DNA of 64,000 nucleotides from Carnobacterium_A sp047553015 (GCF_047553015.1 NZ_CP180212.1:558001-622000), one strand, 5' to 3'. Shown: positions 49,966-59,191, counted from the stretch's first letter. Made by a program: numbers and translations. Notes: generated by a model from the letters alone, not told the origin.

Positions 49966-51266
49966 TGGATGAAAAACACTATGAACAATTAAATGAAACA
50001 ATTTATACGGAAACATTATCAAATGGCTTATCTGTTACTTTATTACCTAAAAATGAGTTTCATAAAACATACGGATTGTTTACCACTAAATATGGTTCAA
50101 TAGATAACCAATTTGTGCCTCGTGAGGGCGATGAATTGGTTCGCGTTCCAGATGGTATTGCGCATTTTTTAGAGCACAAGATGTTTGAAAAAAAAGATGG
50201 AGATGTTTTTAATGTATTTGGAAAACAGGGTGCTTCTGCTAACGCCTTTACAAGTTTTACACAGACTAGTTACTTGTTTTCGAGTACAACTAACGTCAAA
50301 GAAAATATCGAAACATTATTAAATTTTGTACAAGAACCCTATTTTACAAAAGAAACAGTTGATAAAGAAAAAGGTATTATTGCTCAAGAAATCCAAATGT
50401 ATGAAGATGAACCAGATTGGCGTTTATTTTTTGGACTATTGGGGAATCTTTATCCTAAACATCCTTTGCATATTGATATTGCAGGAACTGTTGATAGCAT
50501 TATGGATATAACGGCTGAATCATTATATGAAAGTTATCACACCTTCTATCATCCAAGTAATATGAATCTGTTTGTTGTAGGTAAAATGAATCCAGAAGAA
50601 ATGATGGCATTAATTAAATTGAATCAAGCTAAAAAAAGTTTTTCTGAAGTAACTGAAATTGAACGTTACTTCCCTGAGGAAAAAATAACCGATATTATCC
50701 CTTTTGATTCAATAAAAATGACTGTTAAAAGACCAAAAAGTATTATAGGTATCAAAGGTGTTGGCCAAGTTCCAGAAGGAGAAGAGGCCTTGGTTTATAA
50801 AACAACGATGGATCTACTGTTAGCTTTATTAATAGGACCAACCTCCGATAATTATTTGAGGCTGTATGATTCAGGTGTTATTGATGACAGTTTTTCGCAT
50901 GGTTTTAGCCTAGAACGCACTTTTTATTTTGCTGATATTGCAGGAGATACTAAAGATCCAGAAACGTTTAGTACAGTTATAAAAGAAATCTTATTAACTG
51001 CAAAAATGAGTCCAGAATTAAATCGAGAACACTTAATCCTAGTTAAAAAAAGAATGATTGGTCAAGTTTTACAATCTCTTAATTCTTTAGAGTACATTGC
51101 CAATCAATATAGCCAACAACATTATGGAGAAACGACCTTATTTGACTTAGTTCCAATTATTGAATCCATCACATTAAATCAAATAAAACAACTAGCTGAA
51201 GAATTTATGCAAGAAAGCCACATGAGTGTCTTTTATATCTTGCCTAAAGGAGACGAAAAGGCATGA
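49965..51266 (+). CDS. ymfH: M16-family zinc peptidase YmfH
   Basis: The 433-residue protein has the inverted zinc motif HFLEH (GIAHFLEHKMFEKK) and the distal Glu in GIIAQEIQMYEDEP, so it should be the active half of the YmfF/YmfH pair. Conserved GASANAFTSFTQTSYLF follows the motif. Substrates are not established. It begins within the ymfF stop (TAATG) and overlaps ymfI by four bases, indicating a tightly coupled operon. Confidence 0.92.
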   Translation: MDEKHYEQLNETIYTETLSNGLSVTLLPKNEFHKTYGLFTTKYGSIDNQFVPREGDELVRVPDGIAHFLEHKMFEKKDGDVFNVFGKQGASANAFTSFTQTSYLFSSTTNVKENIETLLNFVQEPYFTKETVDKEKGIIAQEIQMYEDEPDWRLFFGLLGNLYPKHPLHIDIAGTVDSIMDITAESLYESYHTFYHPSNMNLFVVGKMNPEEMMALIKLNQAKKSFSEVTEIERYFPEEKITDIIPFDSIKMTVKRPKSIIGIKGVGQVPEGEEALVYKTTMDLLLALLIGPTSDNYLRLYDSGVIDDSFSHGFSLERTFYFADIAGDTKDPETFSTVIKEILLTAKMSPELNREHLILVKKRMIGQVLQSLNSLEYIANQYSQQHYGETTLFDLVPIIESITLNQIKQLAEEFMQESHMSVFYILPKGDEKA

Positions 51267-51988
51267 AATCAGCTCTAATTATGGGAGCCAGTGGTGATAT
51301 TGGGGCGGGAATTGCACAAGAATTAGCTGAAAGTGGTTGGTCTTTATATTTGCATTACCACACAGATGATAAGAGTATTGAAAGACAGCTTGAAATATAC
51401 CAATTGTCTTTTCCTAAACAAGATTTTTATGGAATTAAATTGGATATGACAGATGAATTAGGAATTGAGGCATTTGTTGGGAATATTTTCCAACTGGATG
51501 CAGTCATTTTTTCAAGTGGTTTTACAACTTTTCAGCTACTAACAGATGTGACGTCTAAAACAATGGATGATATGTGGGCAGTTCATGTCAAAACACCATT
51601 ATTATTGTTGCAAAAACTCCAAACAAAATTAGCTTATTCTGGTTCAGGTAGAGTTATTTTTATCAGTTCTATTTATGGCGAATCAGGTAGTTCGATGGAA
51701 GTTATTTATAGTACAACAAAAGGGGCTCAACTGGCTTTTGTAAAAGCTTATAGCAAAGAAGTAGCTAGCCAAGGGATAACGGTTAATGCAATCTCTCCTG
51801 GTGCGATTGAAACAAAAATGAATGCAGATTTTAGTGTAACGGAACTAGCCGAACTTAGAGAAGACATTCCAGTTGGACGGATGGGTCGTATTTCAGAGAT
51901 TAGTTTCTGGGTTCATCAGTTATTAAATCCTAGAAGTGCCTATCTAACAGGTCAATCTATTGTGGTTAGTGGTGGATGGCTGAGATAA
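51263..51988 (+). CDS. ymfI: SDR-family EF-P 5-aminopentanone reductase (YmfI)
   Basis: The 241-residue short-chain dehydrogenase has the nucleotide-binding start ALIMGASGDIGAGIAQEL and the catalytic Ser and YxxxK in FISSIYGESGSSMEVIYSTTKGA. It resembles FabG, but its position after ymfF-ymfH is that of YmfI, which in B. subtilis reduces the 5-aminopentanone group on EF-P Lys32 to 5-aminopentanol. The target efp is at 21902-22459. Assignment to YmfI rather than a generic FabG-like enzyme rests on synteny. Confidence 0.88.
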   Translation: MKSALIMGASGDIGAGIAQELAESGWSLYLHYHTDDKSIERQLEIYQLSFPKQDFYGIKLDMTDELGIEAFVGNIFQLDAVIFSSGFTTFQLLTDVTSKTMDDMWAVHVKTPLLLLQKLQTKLAYSGSGRVIFISSIYGESGSSMEVIYSTTKGAQLAFVKAYSKEVASQGITVNAISPGAIETKMNADFSVTELAELREDIPVGRMGRISEISFWVHQLLNPRSAYLTGQSIVVSGGWLR

Positions 51989-52074
51989 AAAATGAGGTCA
52001 TAGAAATAAAAAGGAATAAAAGTAAAATTATTCTTGACTATTACTAAAAAGAGATGTTTCTCAAACTTTTGTTG

Positions 52075-52083
52075 TGTTATAAT
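52075..52083 (+). promoter_or_regulatory. Extended -10 promoter of rodZ
   Basis: TGTTATAAT has a TGn extension and a perfect TATAAT, 60 bp before rodZ. Confidence 0.6.
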
Positions 52084-52142
52084 GAAAAGTGTTATGAGCT
52101 TTTTATGCTCTCTAGACAAGAGAACTGGTAGGTGAAAATAGA

Positions 52143-53003
52143 ATGAATGAAATCGGCGAAAAACTAAAAGAAGCCAGAAAATCTAAAGGCTATACGTTAG
52201 ATGATTTACAACAAATGACGAAAATACAAAAACGTTACCTAATCGCAATTGAAGAAAATAACTACGATGTAATGCCAGGTAAATTTTATGCACGAGCTTT
52301 CATTAAGCAATATGCTGATATGGTTGGACTTGATGGAGATCAGTTGTTAGCTGATTATACGGATAGTGTTCCCCACACACATGACACTGAATATGTAGAA
52401 CAAGCGTCTGCAAATCAGACACGATCGGGCAATAAATCAGGAAACAATCTATTTGAAAAAATAAGAGGCTATTTGCCTACTTTACTCATTTTAGTTGTTG
52501 TCGTGATAATAATAACGTCTATTTATCTTGCGTTTATTAAAACGAATCAAACCGCTAAAGAAGATATGATTACAAAAAGTTCAGAAACAGTAGTCATCTC
52601 AAGTTCAGAGTTAAGTTCAACGGAGAATGAAGAACCAGAAGAATTAGCATCTTCTATTGCTGAAAAAGAAAAAGTAAAACAAACAGTCGCTATTGTGTCA
52701 TCTACTGGTTCTCAAACAGCCTATACGGTATCAGGAATACCTGAGAAAAGTGAAGTTAACTTACTTTCTGAAGGTGGAGATAGTTGGGTGAGTATAGAGA
52801 TTGATGGTGTGATGATTGATCAAGCTCTATTAACTAGTGGGAATGCGCTGAAGGCTGTTATTCCAGAAAATGCTAAACAAATTAACTTAGTAATAGGAAA
52901 TGTAGCTGTTACATCTGTTAAGTTAAATGACACAATCGTTGAATATGCTCCTGAAGCTGCTGGTTCAATTACACAGCGGATTGAATTTAAAATTAATAAA
53001 TAA
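52143..53003 (+). CDS. rodZ: RodZ-family cell-shape protein (YmfM)
   Basis: The 286-residue protein has an N-terminal Xre-type helix-turn-helix domain (EIGEKLKEARKSKGYTLDDLQQMTKIQKRYLIAIEEN, about 2-70), one membrane helix (about 111-131, LPTLLILVVVVIIITSIYLAF), a Ser/Glu-rich linker and a C-terminal DUF4115-like beta domain outside the cell. RodZ links the elongation machinery to the membrane. Since ovoid or rod-shaped lactic acid bacteria keep RodZ even without MreB, its partner here is uncertain. It precedes pgsA, as ymfM does in Bacillus. Confidence 0.9.
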   Translation: MNEIGEKLKEARKSKGYTLDDLQQMTKIQKRYLIAIEENNYDVMPGKFYARAFIKQYADMVGLDGDQLLADYTDSVPHTHDTEYVEQASANQTRSGNKSGNNLFEKIRGYLPTLLILVVVVIIITSIYLAFIKTNQTAKEDMITKSSETVVISSSELSSTENEEPEELASSIAEKEKVKQTVAIVSSTGSQTAYTVSGIPEKSEVNLLSEGGDSWVSIEIDGVMIDQALLTSGNALKAVIPENAKQINLVIGNVAVTSVKLNDTIVEYAPEAAGSITQRIEFKINK

Positions 53004-53090
53004 AAAGTACGTTAACAAGACAATAAGAAATCTTTTTTATAGGATTTTCTTGTTGTCTTAAATTTAATGATAAAGAAAGAAGGCGATAGT

Positions 53091-53672
53091 TTGAACTTAC
53101 CAAATAAACTGACGGTTATCCGTATTTTTATGATCCCTATTTTTGTTGTCATTGCTTTAGCTCCTTTAAACTGGGGCGTTTTCCAATTGTGGGGATCAAC
53201 GATTCAACTAACACAACTGGTAGCAGCGATTATCTTTGCAGTTGCTAGTATAACAGACTGGCTTGATGGTAAAATTGCTCGCTCAAGAGGTTTGGTGACT
53301 AATTTCGGTAAATTTGCTGACCCATTAGCTGATAAGATGTTGGTTATGACTGCTTTAATTATTTTAGTTGAGCAAGGCCTAGCAGCTTCATGGATTGTAG
53401 CGATTATTGTTTGTAGAGAACTAGCTGTAACGGGATTGCGCTTATTACTAGTTGAACAAGGTGGGACAGTTTTAGCTGCAGCATGGCCAGGTAAAATCAA
53501 GACGATGACTCAAATGATTGCTATCATACTATTGTTAGTAGATAACTTACCTTTTGAAGGGTTAGGGATTCCTATGGCTGATAGTATGTTATATATTTGT
53601 TTGTTCTTTACTATTTATTCAGGAATGGATTATTTTATAAAAAATAAGAGTGTTTTTAAAGGATCAATGTAA
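53091..53672 (+). CDS. pgsA: CDP-diacylglycerol-glycerol-3-phosphate 3-phosphatidyltransferase
   Basis: The 193-residue polytopic protein has the CDP-alcohol phosphotransferase motif TDWLDGKIARSRGLVTNFGKFADPLADK with all signature Asp and Gly residues. It makes phosphatidylglycerol phosphate, the committed step to phosphatidylglycerol and cardiolipin. I start it at TTG 53091 (NLPNKLTVIRIFMIP), with AGAAGG 7 bases upstream; this matches the usual PgsA N-terminus. An ATG at 53067 would add eight residues without a ribosome site. Confidence 0.94.
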   Translation: MNLPNKLTVIRIFMIPIFVVIALAPLNWGVFQLWGSTIQLTQLVAAIIFAVASITDWLDGKIARSRGLVTNFGKFADPLADKMLVMTALIILVEQGLAASWIVAIIVCRELAVTGLRLLLVEQGGTVLAAAWPGKIKTMTQMIAIILLLVDNLPFEGLGIPMADSMLYICLFFTIYSGMDYFIKNKSVFKGSM

Positions 53673-53705
53673 CTTAGTTTACTTAAAAATAGTCTATAAA
53701 TAAGG

Positions 53706-53737
53706 TAGGCTGGGACAATTTGTTCCAGTCTATTTTT
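53706..53737 (+). terminator. pgsA terminator
   Basis: TAGGCTGGGACAA (53706-53718) pairs with TTGTTCCAGTCTA (53720-53732) with two G-T pairs, followed by a T run. The TGGGACAA/TTGTTCCA core resembles terminators that recur in Lactobacillales genomes. Confidence 0.82.
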
Positions 53738-53838
53738 AGGTACGATTGAACAACAACTAAATTAAATGATTGAATACTAGTTGATATAAAAAAAATACAA
53801 GTAAGAAGCGTATATTAACTAGGAGTGAGGAGAATTTA

Positions 53839-55104
53839 ATGAATGCTGAAATAATTGCAGTTGGAACAGAATTATTATTAGGACAGGTAGTCAATACAAA
53901 TGCAACTTTTTTGTCTAAAGAATTAGCGACACTAGGGATTGAAGTCTATCACCAGTCTGTTGTAGGAGATAATCCTAAAAGATTAAAAGAGGAAATAGAA
54001 CGTGCTGAAAAAAGAAGTGATTTAGTTATTTTAACTGGTGGTTTAGGCCCAACTAAAGATGATTTAACCAAGCAGGTAATAGCAGATCATCTGGGTAAAA
54101 AATTAGTAATGGATAAAGCAGCATTAGAAAAAATACACTTATTTCATGAACAAAGAAAACACCCAATGTCAGAAAATAATCAGCTTCAAGCCTTAGTAAT
54201 AGAAGAGTCCATTGTTTTAAAAAATAACAATGGGCTGGCAGTAGGAATGTTTTTAAACTTAGAAAATCAATTTTATCTACTACTACCAGGTCCTCCACAT
54301 GAATTAGAAAAGATGTTTGAACAAGAAGCAAAACCGTTATTATTAAAACAACTATCAAAAGATACCGTTTTGATGTCAAGAGTTTTACGCTTTTACGGAA
54401 TCGGTGAGTCGCGTCTGGTTACGTTGCTTGATGATTTAATTGAAAACCAAGTAAATCCAACACTTGCTTCTTATACTGGTAAATACGAAGTCAGCTTGCG
54501 TTTGACAGCAAATGGAAGCTCCGATACGGATTGTAAAGGGAAACTCGATAATCTAGAAGCGATGATAAGAGAACGTGTTGGGGACTATATATATGGCTAT
54601 GGTGACGACACGAGTTTAGTCAAAGTCGTTAGTGAATTAATAAAAGAGAAAAAGTTAACACTGTCAGCAGCTGAAAGCCTAACAGGTGGGACTTTTCAAA
54701 GTATGCTAACAAGTATATCTGGCGCCTCTGAATTTTTTGAAGGTGGACTAGTTACTTATAGTAACCGGATAAAAAAAGAACAGCTTAGTATTGACTCTAA
54801 AACGATAGATCAATTTGGTGTTGTTAGTAGTCAGTGTGCGATTGAAATGGCTGAAAATACTAAAAAAATATTTCAATCGGATATAGGAATTTCATTTACA
54901 GGTGTAGCTGGTCCATTAGAACTAGAAAATAAAAAACCAGGTACAGTCTGGATAGGTATAGCAGTAAAAAATAAAGAAACGTATGCAAAATGTTTTCATT
55001 TTGAAGGCGATAGAAACAAAAATAGAGAACTTTCAGTTTTATCAGGATTGTATTTAATCTATAGAGATCTATTAAACAAGCAAATCAGCGAAAAAATTTA
55101 TTAA
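53839..55104 (+). CDS. cinA: CinA family protein (competence/damage-inducible; NMN amidase-type C-domain)
   Basis: The 421-residue protein joins an N-terminal MoaB-like domain (MNAEIIAVGTELLLGQVVNTNATFLSKEL, VILTGGLGPTKDDLT) to a C-terminal PncC-like domain (LSAAESLTGGTFQSMLTSISGASEFFEGG, GISFTGVAGP). The C-domain in relatives deamidates nicotinamide mononucleotide, and the N-domain is related to ADP-ribose pyrophosphatases. In streptococci cinA is cotranscribed with recA and induced in competence. Here recA lies 161 nt downstream with its own promoter. Confidence 0.93.
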   Translation: MNAEIIAVGTELLLGQVVNTNATFLSKELATLGIEVYHQSVVGDNPKRLKEEIERAEKRSDLVILTGGLGPTKDDLTKQVIADHLGKKLVMDKAALEKIHLFHEQRKHPMSENNQLQALVIEESIVLKNNNGLAVGMFLNLENQFYLLLPGPPHELEKMFEQEAKPLLLKQLSKDTVLMSRVLRFYGIGESRLVTLLDDLIENQVNPTLASYTGKYEVSLRLTANGSSDTDCKGKLDNLEAMIRERVGDYIYGYGDDTSLVKVVSELIKEKKLTLSAAESLTGGTFQSMLTSISGASEFFEGGLVTYSNRIKKEQLSIDSKTIDQFGVVSSQCAIEMAENTKKIFQSDIGISFTGVAGPLELENKKPGTVWIGIAVKNKETYAKCFHFEGDRNKNRELSVLSGLYLIYRDLLNKQISEKIY

Positions 55105-55135
55105 ATGTGTTTGAAAGAGAATAGTGAAAACATAC

Positions 55136-55149
55136 CGAATGTTTGTTCG
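55136..55149 (+). promoter_or_regulatory. Candidate SOS (LexA) box upstream of recA
   Basis: CGAATGTTTGTTCG matches the Gram-positive SOS box CGAAC-N4-GTTCG at 9 of 10 defined positions. It lies 8 bp upstream of the recA -35 element. Confidence 0.65.
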
Positions 55150-55157
55150 CTTTTTTC

Positions 55158-55186
55158 TTGCATTTTATGAAAAAAGAAAGTATGAT
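55158..55186 (+). promoter_or_regulatory. recA promoter
   Basis: TTGCAT (55158-55163), a 17-bp spacer and TATGAT (55181-55186) form a good sigma-A promoter about 80 bp before recA. Confidence 0.8.
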
Positions 55187-55265
55187 AGATGGTGTGATAC
55201 GGATAAAAATAAAAACTAATTAGATAAAAAAAAAGCATTAAGCAGATAGTCTAGGGGGATATAAA

Positions 55266-56345
55266 ATGGCAGAAGATCGTAAGCAAGCGTTAGAATTAGC
55301 ATTGAAAAAAATTGAGAAAAATTTTGGTAAAGGCTCAGTCATGAAGTTAGGAGAAAAAGTTGATACTCGTATTTCAACTATTCCAAGTGGTTCATTGGCA
55401 CTAGATGTAGCACTTGGGGTAGGTGGCTTTCCAAGAGGAAGAATTATAGAAGTATATGGACCAGAAAGTTCAGGTAAAACAACCGTTGCATTGCATGCAG
55501 TGGCAGAAGTTCAAAAACAAGGCGGAATAGCTGCGTTTATCGATGCTGAAAATGCATTGGATCCTAAATATGCAGCAGCATTGGGAGTAGACATTGATGA
55601 GTTGCTTTTATCACAACCTGACACAGGCGAACAAGGCTTAGAAATCGCCGATGCATTAGTTTCGAGTGGAGCTGTAGATATTGTTGTTATTGATTCAGTA
55701 GCGGCATTAGTTCCTCGTGCAGAAATCGAAGGCGAAATGGGAGACAGCCATGTTGGTTTACAAGCTCGCTTGATGTCTCAAGCTCTTCGTAAATTATCCG
55801 GTTCAATTAATAAAACAAAAACAATCGCTTTGTTCATCAATCAGATTCGTGAAAAAGTAGGAGTTATGTTTGGTAATCCTGAAATAACACCGGGTGGTCG
55901 TGCTCTTAAATTTTATGCAACTATTCGTTTAGAAGTAAGACGTGCAGAACAAATTAAGCAAGGGACAGATATTGTGGGAAACCGTACGAAAATAAAAGTT
56001 GTAAAAAATAAAGTGGCTCCGCCGTTTAGAGTAGCAGAAGTTGATATTATGTATGGAGAAGGTATTTCTCAAGTTGGTGAACTCGTAGATATGGGGTCAG
56101 AAAAAGACATCATTGACAAAGCAGGAGCTTGGTATTCTTATGAAGGTGAAAGAATTGGGCAAGGACGTGAAAATGCAAAACGCTATTTCTTAGATCATCC
56201 TGAGTTAAGAGCCGAAATAGAGAAAAAAGTACGTGCAGCCTATGGTATAGGTGATGCGTTAGAAGAAACAGAAAAAACTGAAAAAAAGAAAACTGACGCA
56301 ACTCCAGAAAAAAAAGATAAACCAACTTCAACAGAAGAAAAATAA
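55266..56345 (+). CDS. recA: Recombinase RecA
   Basis: The 359-residue protein has Walker A GPESSGKTT (about 64-72), Walker B VDIVVIDSVAALVPRAEIEGEMGD and the signature ALRKLSGSINKTKT followed by FINQIREKVGVMFGNPE. It forms filaments on single-stranded DNA for recombination and triggers LexA self-cleavage. The C-terminal tail is unusually rich in Lys, Glu and Thr (about 330-359). It follows cinA and has its own SOS-like promoter. AGGGGG lies upstream of the ATG. Confidence 0.98.
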   Translation: MAEDRKQALELALKKIEKNFGKGSVMKLGEKVDTRISTIPSGSLALDVALGVGGFPRGRIIEVYGPESSGKTTVALHAVAEVQKQGGIAAFIDAENALDPKYAAALGVDIDELLLSQPDTGEQGLEIADALVSSGAVDIVVIDSVAALVPRAEIEGEMGDSHVGLQARLMSQALRKLSGSINKTKTIALFINQIREKVGVMFGNPEITPGGRALKFYATIRLEVRRAEQIKQGTDIVGNRTKIKVVKNKVAPPFRVAEVDIMYGEGISQVGELVDMGSEKDIIDKAGAWYSYEGERIGQGRENAKRYFLDHPELRAEIEKKVRAAYGIGDALEETEKTEKKKTDATPEKKDKPTSTEEK

Positions 56346-56359
56346 ATTTTTAATTATTT

Positions 56360-56398
56360 AAAAGCTAAAAGAATTTATCTTCTTTTAGCTTTTTTTTT
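56360..56398 (+). terminator. recA terminator
   Basis: AAAAGCTAAAAGA (56360-56372) pairs with TCTTTTAGCTTTT (56381-56393), running into a T tract. Confidence 0.92.
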
Positions 56399-56492
56399 GA
56401 GGAAAAAAGAGATAGAAATAGCGTATGAAAAAGATATTTGCCTTGTTTTATCGACAAAAACAGGGTAATCAGCCCTAAAAGTTATTATTCAG

Positions 56493-56521
56493 TTGACATG
56501 TCTAGTGTAGACAATTAAAAT
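56493..56521 (+). promoter_or_regulatory. rny promoter with palindrome in the spacer
   Basis: A perfect TTGACA (56493-56498), a 17-bp spacer and TAAAAT (56516-56521) precede rny by about 130 bp. The spacer contains TGTCTA-GTG-TAGACA (56499-56513), a perfect inverted repeat placed where a repressor would block RNA polymerase. The rest of the 300-bp recA-rny gap holds only a leader that I cannot interpret. Confidence 0.65.
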
Positions 56522-56649
56522 TAAGGTATCCTTTATTTTATCTTTAGATAATAGATAGGTTTTATTGGTGGAAAAGTACAGAGTACTACCAGATAATTAA
56601 TAATTGATAGACAGGAAAAAAAAATTAAATAAGATACGGAGGTGGAAGA

Positions 56650-58209
56650 ATGAATTTTAACAGTATAGCCTTCGCTATCGTTACTTTAATTGTTGGTATT
56701 TTTGTAGGATATGTCATCCGAAAATCGAAACATGAAAAAGAATTGGTTGGTGCTAGAAACACAGCAACTGGAATATTGGATGAAGCGCAAAGAGAAGCAG
56801 AAACCATGAAAAAGGAAGCGATGTTAGAAGCGAGGGACGAAAACTACAAATATAGAACTGAAATTGAAACTGAGCTGAAAGAAAGAAGAAATGAGATTCT
56901 AAGACAAGAAAATCGGTTAGTGCAGCGTGAAGATAATATTGACCGTAAAAACGATAGCTTAGAAAAACGTGAGCGGACACTTGAAGCAAAAGAAGAGAAA
57001 TTAAGTTCAAAGCAACAATTACTAGACGATTTGGAGAACCAAGCAAGAAAATTAGTTGAACAACAAGAAATAGAGTTAGAAAACGTAGCCGCTCTTTCAC
57101 GAGAAGATGCTAAACAGATTATTATAGAAGAAACAGAAGAACAATTGTCTCATGAACTTGCAGTTATGGTAAAACATTCTGAAGAGAAAGCAAAAGAAGA
57201 AGGCGATCGTCGTGCGCGTGATTTGATTGCTCTAGCGATTCAAAGAAGTGCCGCAGATCAGGTTTCTGAATCGACAGTTTCTGTCGTTTCCCTACCTAAT
57301 GATGAGATGAAAGGCCGAATTATTGGACGTGAAGGCCGGAATATACGTGCCCTTGAAACATTGACTGGGATTGATTTAATTATTGATGATACACCAGAAG
57401 CAGTTATTTTAAGTGGATTTGATCCAATTCGTCGTGAAATTGCTCGTATGACGCTTGAAAAGCTTATTCAAGATGGCAGGATTCATCCTGCTCGTATTGA
57501 GGAAATGGTCGAGAAATCACGCAAAGAAATGGACGAACGAATCCGTGAAATTGGTGAACAAGCGACATTCGAAGTTGGAGTACATTCGATTCATCCTGAT
57601 ATCATAAAAATACTAGGACGTTTGCGTTTTAGAACGAGTTACGGACAAAATGTCTTGCAACATTCAATTGAAGTTGCTAAGTTGGCGGGAGTGCTTGCTG
57701 CTGAATTAGGAGAAGATGTAACGTTAGCTAAACGCGCAGGATTGCTTCATGATATTGGTAAGGCACTAGACCACGAAGTAGAAGGTTCACATGTAGAAAT
57801 TGGTGCAGAAATTGCTATACGTTATAAAGAAAATGAAACAGTGATTAACGCAATTGCCTCTCATCACGGGGACGTAGAAGCTACTTCAGTTATTTCTGTC
57901 TTAGTTGCAGCTTCAGATGCTCTATCTGCTGCAAGACCAGGAGCTAGAAGTGAGTCACTTGAAAATTATATCCACCGTCTTGAAAAGTTAGCAAGTATTT
58001 CTAATAGCTTCGAAGGTGTAGAACAAAGCTATGCTATTCAAGCAGGACGTGAAATAAGAATTATGGTTAAACCGGATTCGGTTGATGATTTAGAAGCGAT
58101 CAGCTTAGCCCGGGATGTTCGAAATATGATTGAGGATGAGTTAGATTATCCAGGACACATCAAAGTAACGGTTATTCGTGAAATACGAGCAGTCGAGTAC
58201 GCAAAATAG
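56650..58209 (+). CDS. rny: Ribonuclease Y
   Basis: The 519-residue protein has an N-terminal membrane anchor (FNSIAFAIVTLIVGIFVGYVI), a long coiled coil (about 28-200), a KH RNA-binding domain (NDEMKGRIIGREGRNIRALETLTGIDLIIDDTPE) and an HD phosphohydrolase domain (AGLLHDIGKALDHEVEGSHVEIG). RNase Y starts decay of many mRNAs at the membrane. An AGGTGG ribosome site lies before the ATG. It is followed by ymdB, as in Bacillus. Confidence 0.96.
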   Translation: MNFNSIAFAIVTLIVGIFVGYVIRKSKHEKELVGARNTATGILDEAQREAETMKKEAMLEARDENYKYRTEIETELKERRNEILRQENRLVQREDNIDRKNDSLEKRERTLEAKEEKLSSKQQLLDDLENQARKLVEQQEIELENVAALSREDAKQIIIEETEEQLSHELAVMVKHSEEKAKEEGDRRARDLIALAIQRSAADQVSESTVSVVSLPNDEMKGRIIGREGRNIRALETLTGIDLIIDDTPEAVILSGFDPIRREIARMTLEKLIQDGRIHPARIEEMVEKSRKEMDERIREIGEQATFEVGVHSIHPDIIKILGRLRFRTSYGQNVLQHSIEVAKLAGVLAAELGEDVTLAKRAGLLHDIGKALDHEVEGSHVEIGAEIAIRYKENETVINAIASHHGDVEATSVISVLVAASDALSAARPGARSESLENYIHRLEKLASISNSFEGVEQSYAIQAGREIRIMVKPDSVDDLEAISLARDVRNMIEDELDYPGHIKVTVIREIRAVEYAK

Positions 58210-58230
58210 TTAACTTCAAAAAATAAAATA

Positions 58231-58276
58231 AAAAGATACGTAACGAGTAATACACATTCGTTTCGTATCTTTTTTA
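58231..58276 (+). terminator. rny terminator
   Basis: AAAAGATACG (58231-58240) pairs with CGTATCTTTT (58264-58273), with an inner AACGA/TCGTT pair, followed by a T run. Confidence 0.88.
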
Positions 58277-58339
58277 TCATTAAAGAATAAAGAAAGGGTC
58301 AATGAGAGTATTTCGTTGCTTTTCTTTACTACAAATTAT

Positions 58340-58348
58340 TGTTAAAAT
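58340..58348 (+). promoter_or_regulatory. Extended -10 promoter of ymdB-mutSL
   Basis: TGTTAAAAT carries a TGn extension and TAAAAT -10, 36 bp before ymdB. Confidence 0.5.
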
Positions 58349-58384
58349 AGGTTTAATGCAATTATCTAGAGAAGAGGCAATAGA

Positions 58385-59191
58385 ATGAGACTATTATTTA
58401 TTGGAGATGTTGTAGGATCAATGGGACGAGAAATGGTTCATGATCAACTACACAAATTAAAACAACAATACAAACCACAAGTCACTATTTTAAATGGCGA
58501 AAATGCAGCAGCGGGAAGAGGCATTACCGAAAAAATTTATAAAGGGTTTCTTCAAGATGGAGTAGATATCGTTACGATGGGAAATCATACATGGGATAAC
58601 CGAGAAATTTTTGAATTTATTAATGAAGCTAAAAAAATGATTCGTCCAGCTAATTATCCTGAAGGAACACCAGGCAATGGCATTGCTTATATCAAAGTCA
58701 ACCAATTAGAATTAGCTGTCATTAATTTAATTGGTCGAGTATTTATGTCTGACGTAGATGATCCTTTTAGAAAAGCAGATGAGTTAGTCGAAGAAGCAAG
58801 TCAAAGGACCCCTTTGATTTTTGTTGATTTTCATGCTGAAACGACTAGTGAAAAACAAGCAATGGGATGGTACTTAGATGGCAGAGTTTCTGCAGTGGTC
58901 GGTACGCATACTCATGTACAAACAAACGACGCTCGCATTTTACCAGCGGGTACAGCTTACTTGACCGATGTAGGAATGACTGGTCCATATGACGAGATAT
59001 TAGGAATGCGACGTGAGGCAGTTATTAATCGCTTTTTAACTCAAATGCCAACACGATTTGAGGTACCTAAAGAAGGACGTAAATTATTATCCGGTTGCTT
59101 TATAGAGATTGATGATACAACTGGGGCAGCAAAGAAAATTGAAAATATCGTTATAAATGATGATCGTCCATTTGGCAATAATTTTAAGTAA
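58385..59191 (+). CDS. ymdB: YmdB-family metallophosphoesterase
   Basis: The 268-residue protein has the binuclear metal site residues in MRLLFIGDVVGSMG, ILNGENAAAGRGI, TMGNHTWDN, IFVDFHAETTSEKQAMGWYLDGRVSAVVGTHTHVQT. It belongs to the TIGR00282 family; B. subtilis YmdB is a 2',3'-cyclic nucleotide phosphodiesterase that affects biofilm and motility choices. Residues and length match the family. It directly precedes mutS (41 nt) and may be cotranscribed. Confidence 0.94.
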   Translation: MRLLFIGDVVGSMGREMVHDQLHKLKQQYKPQVTILNGENAAAGRGITEKIYKGFLQDGVDIVTMGNHTWDNREIFEFINEAKKMIRPANYPEGTPGNGIAYIKVNQLELAVINLIGRVFMSDVDDPFRKADELVEEASQRTPLIFVDFHAETTSEKQAMGWYLDGRVSAVVGTHTHVQTNDARILPAGTAYLTDVGMTGPYDEILGMRREAVINRFLTQMPTRFEVPKEGRKLLSGCFIEIDDTTGAAKKIENIVINDDRPFGNNFK

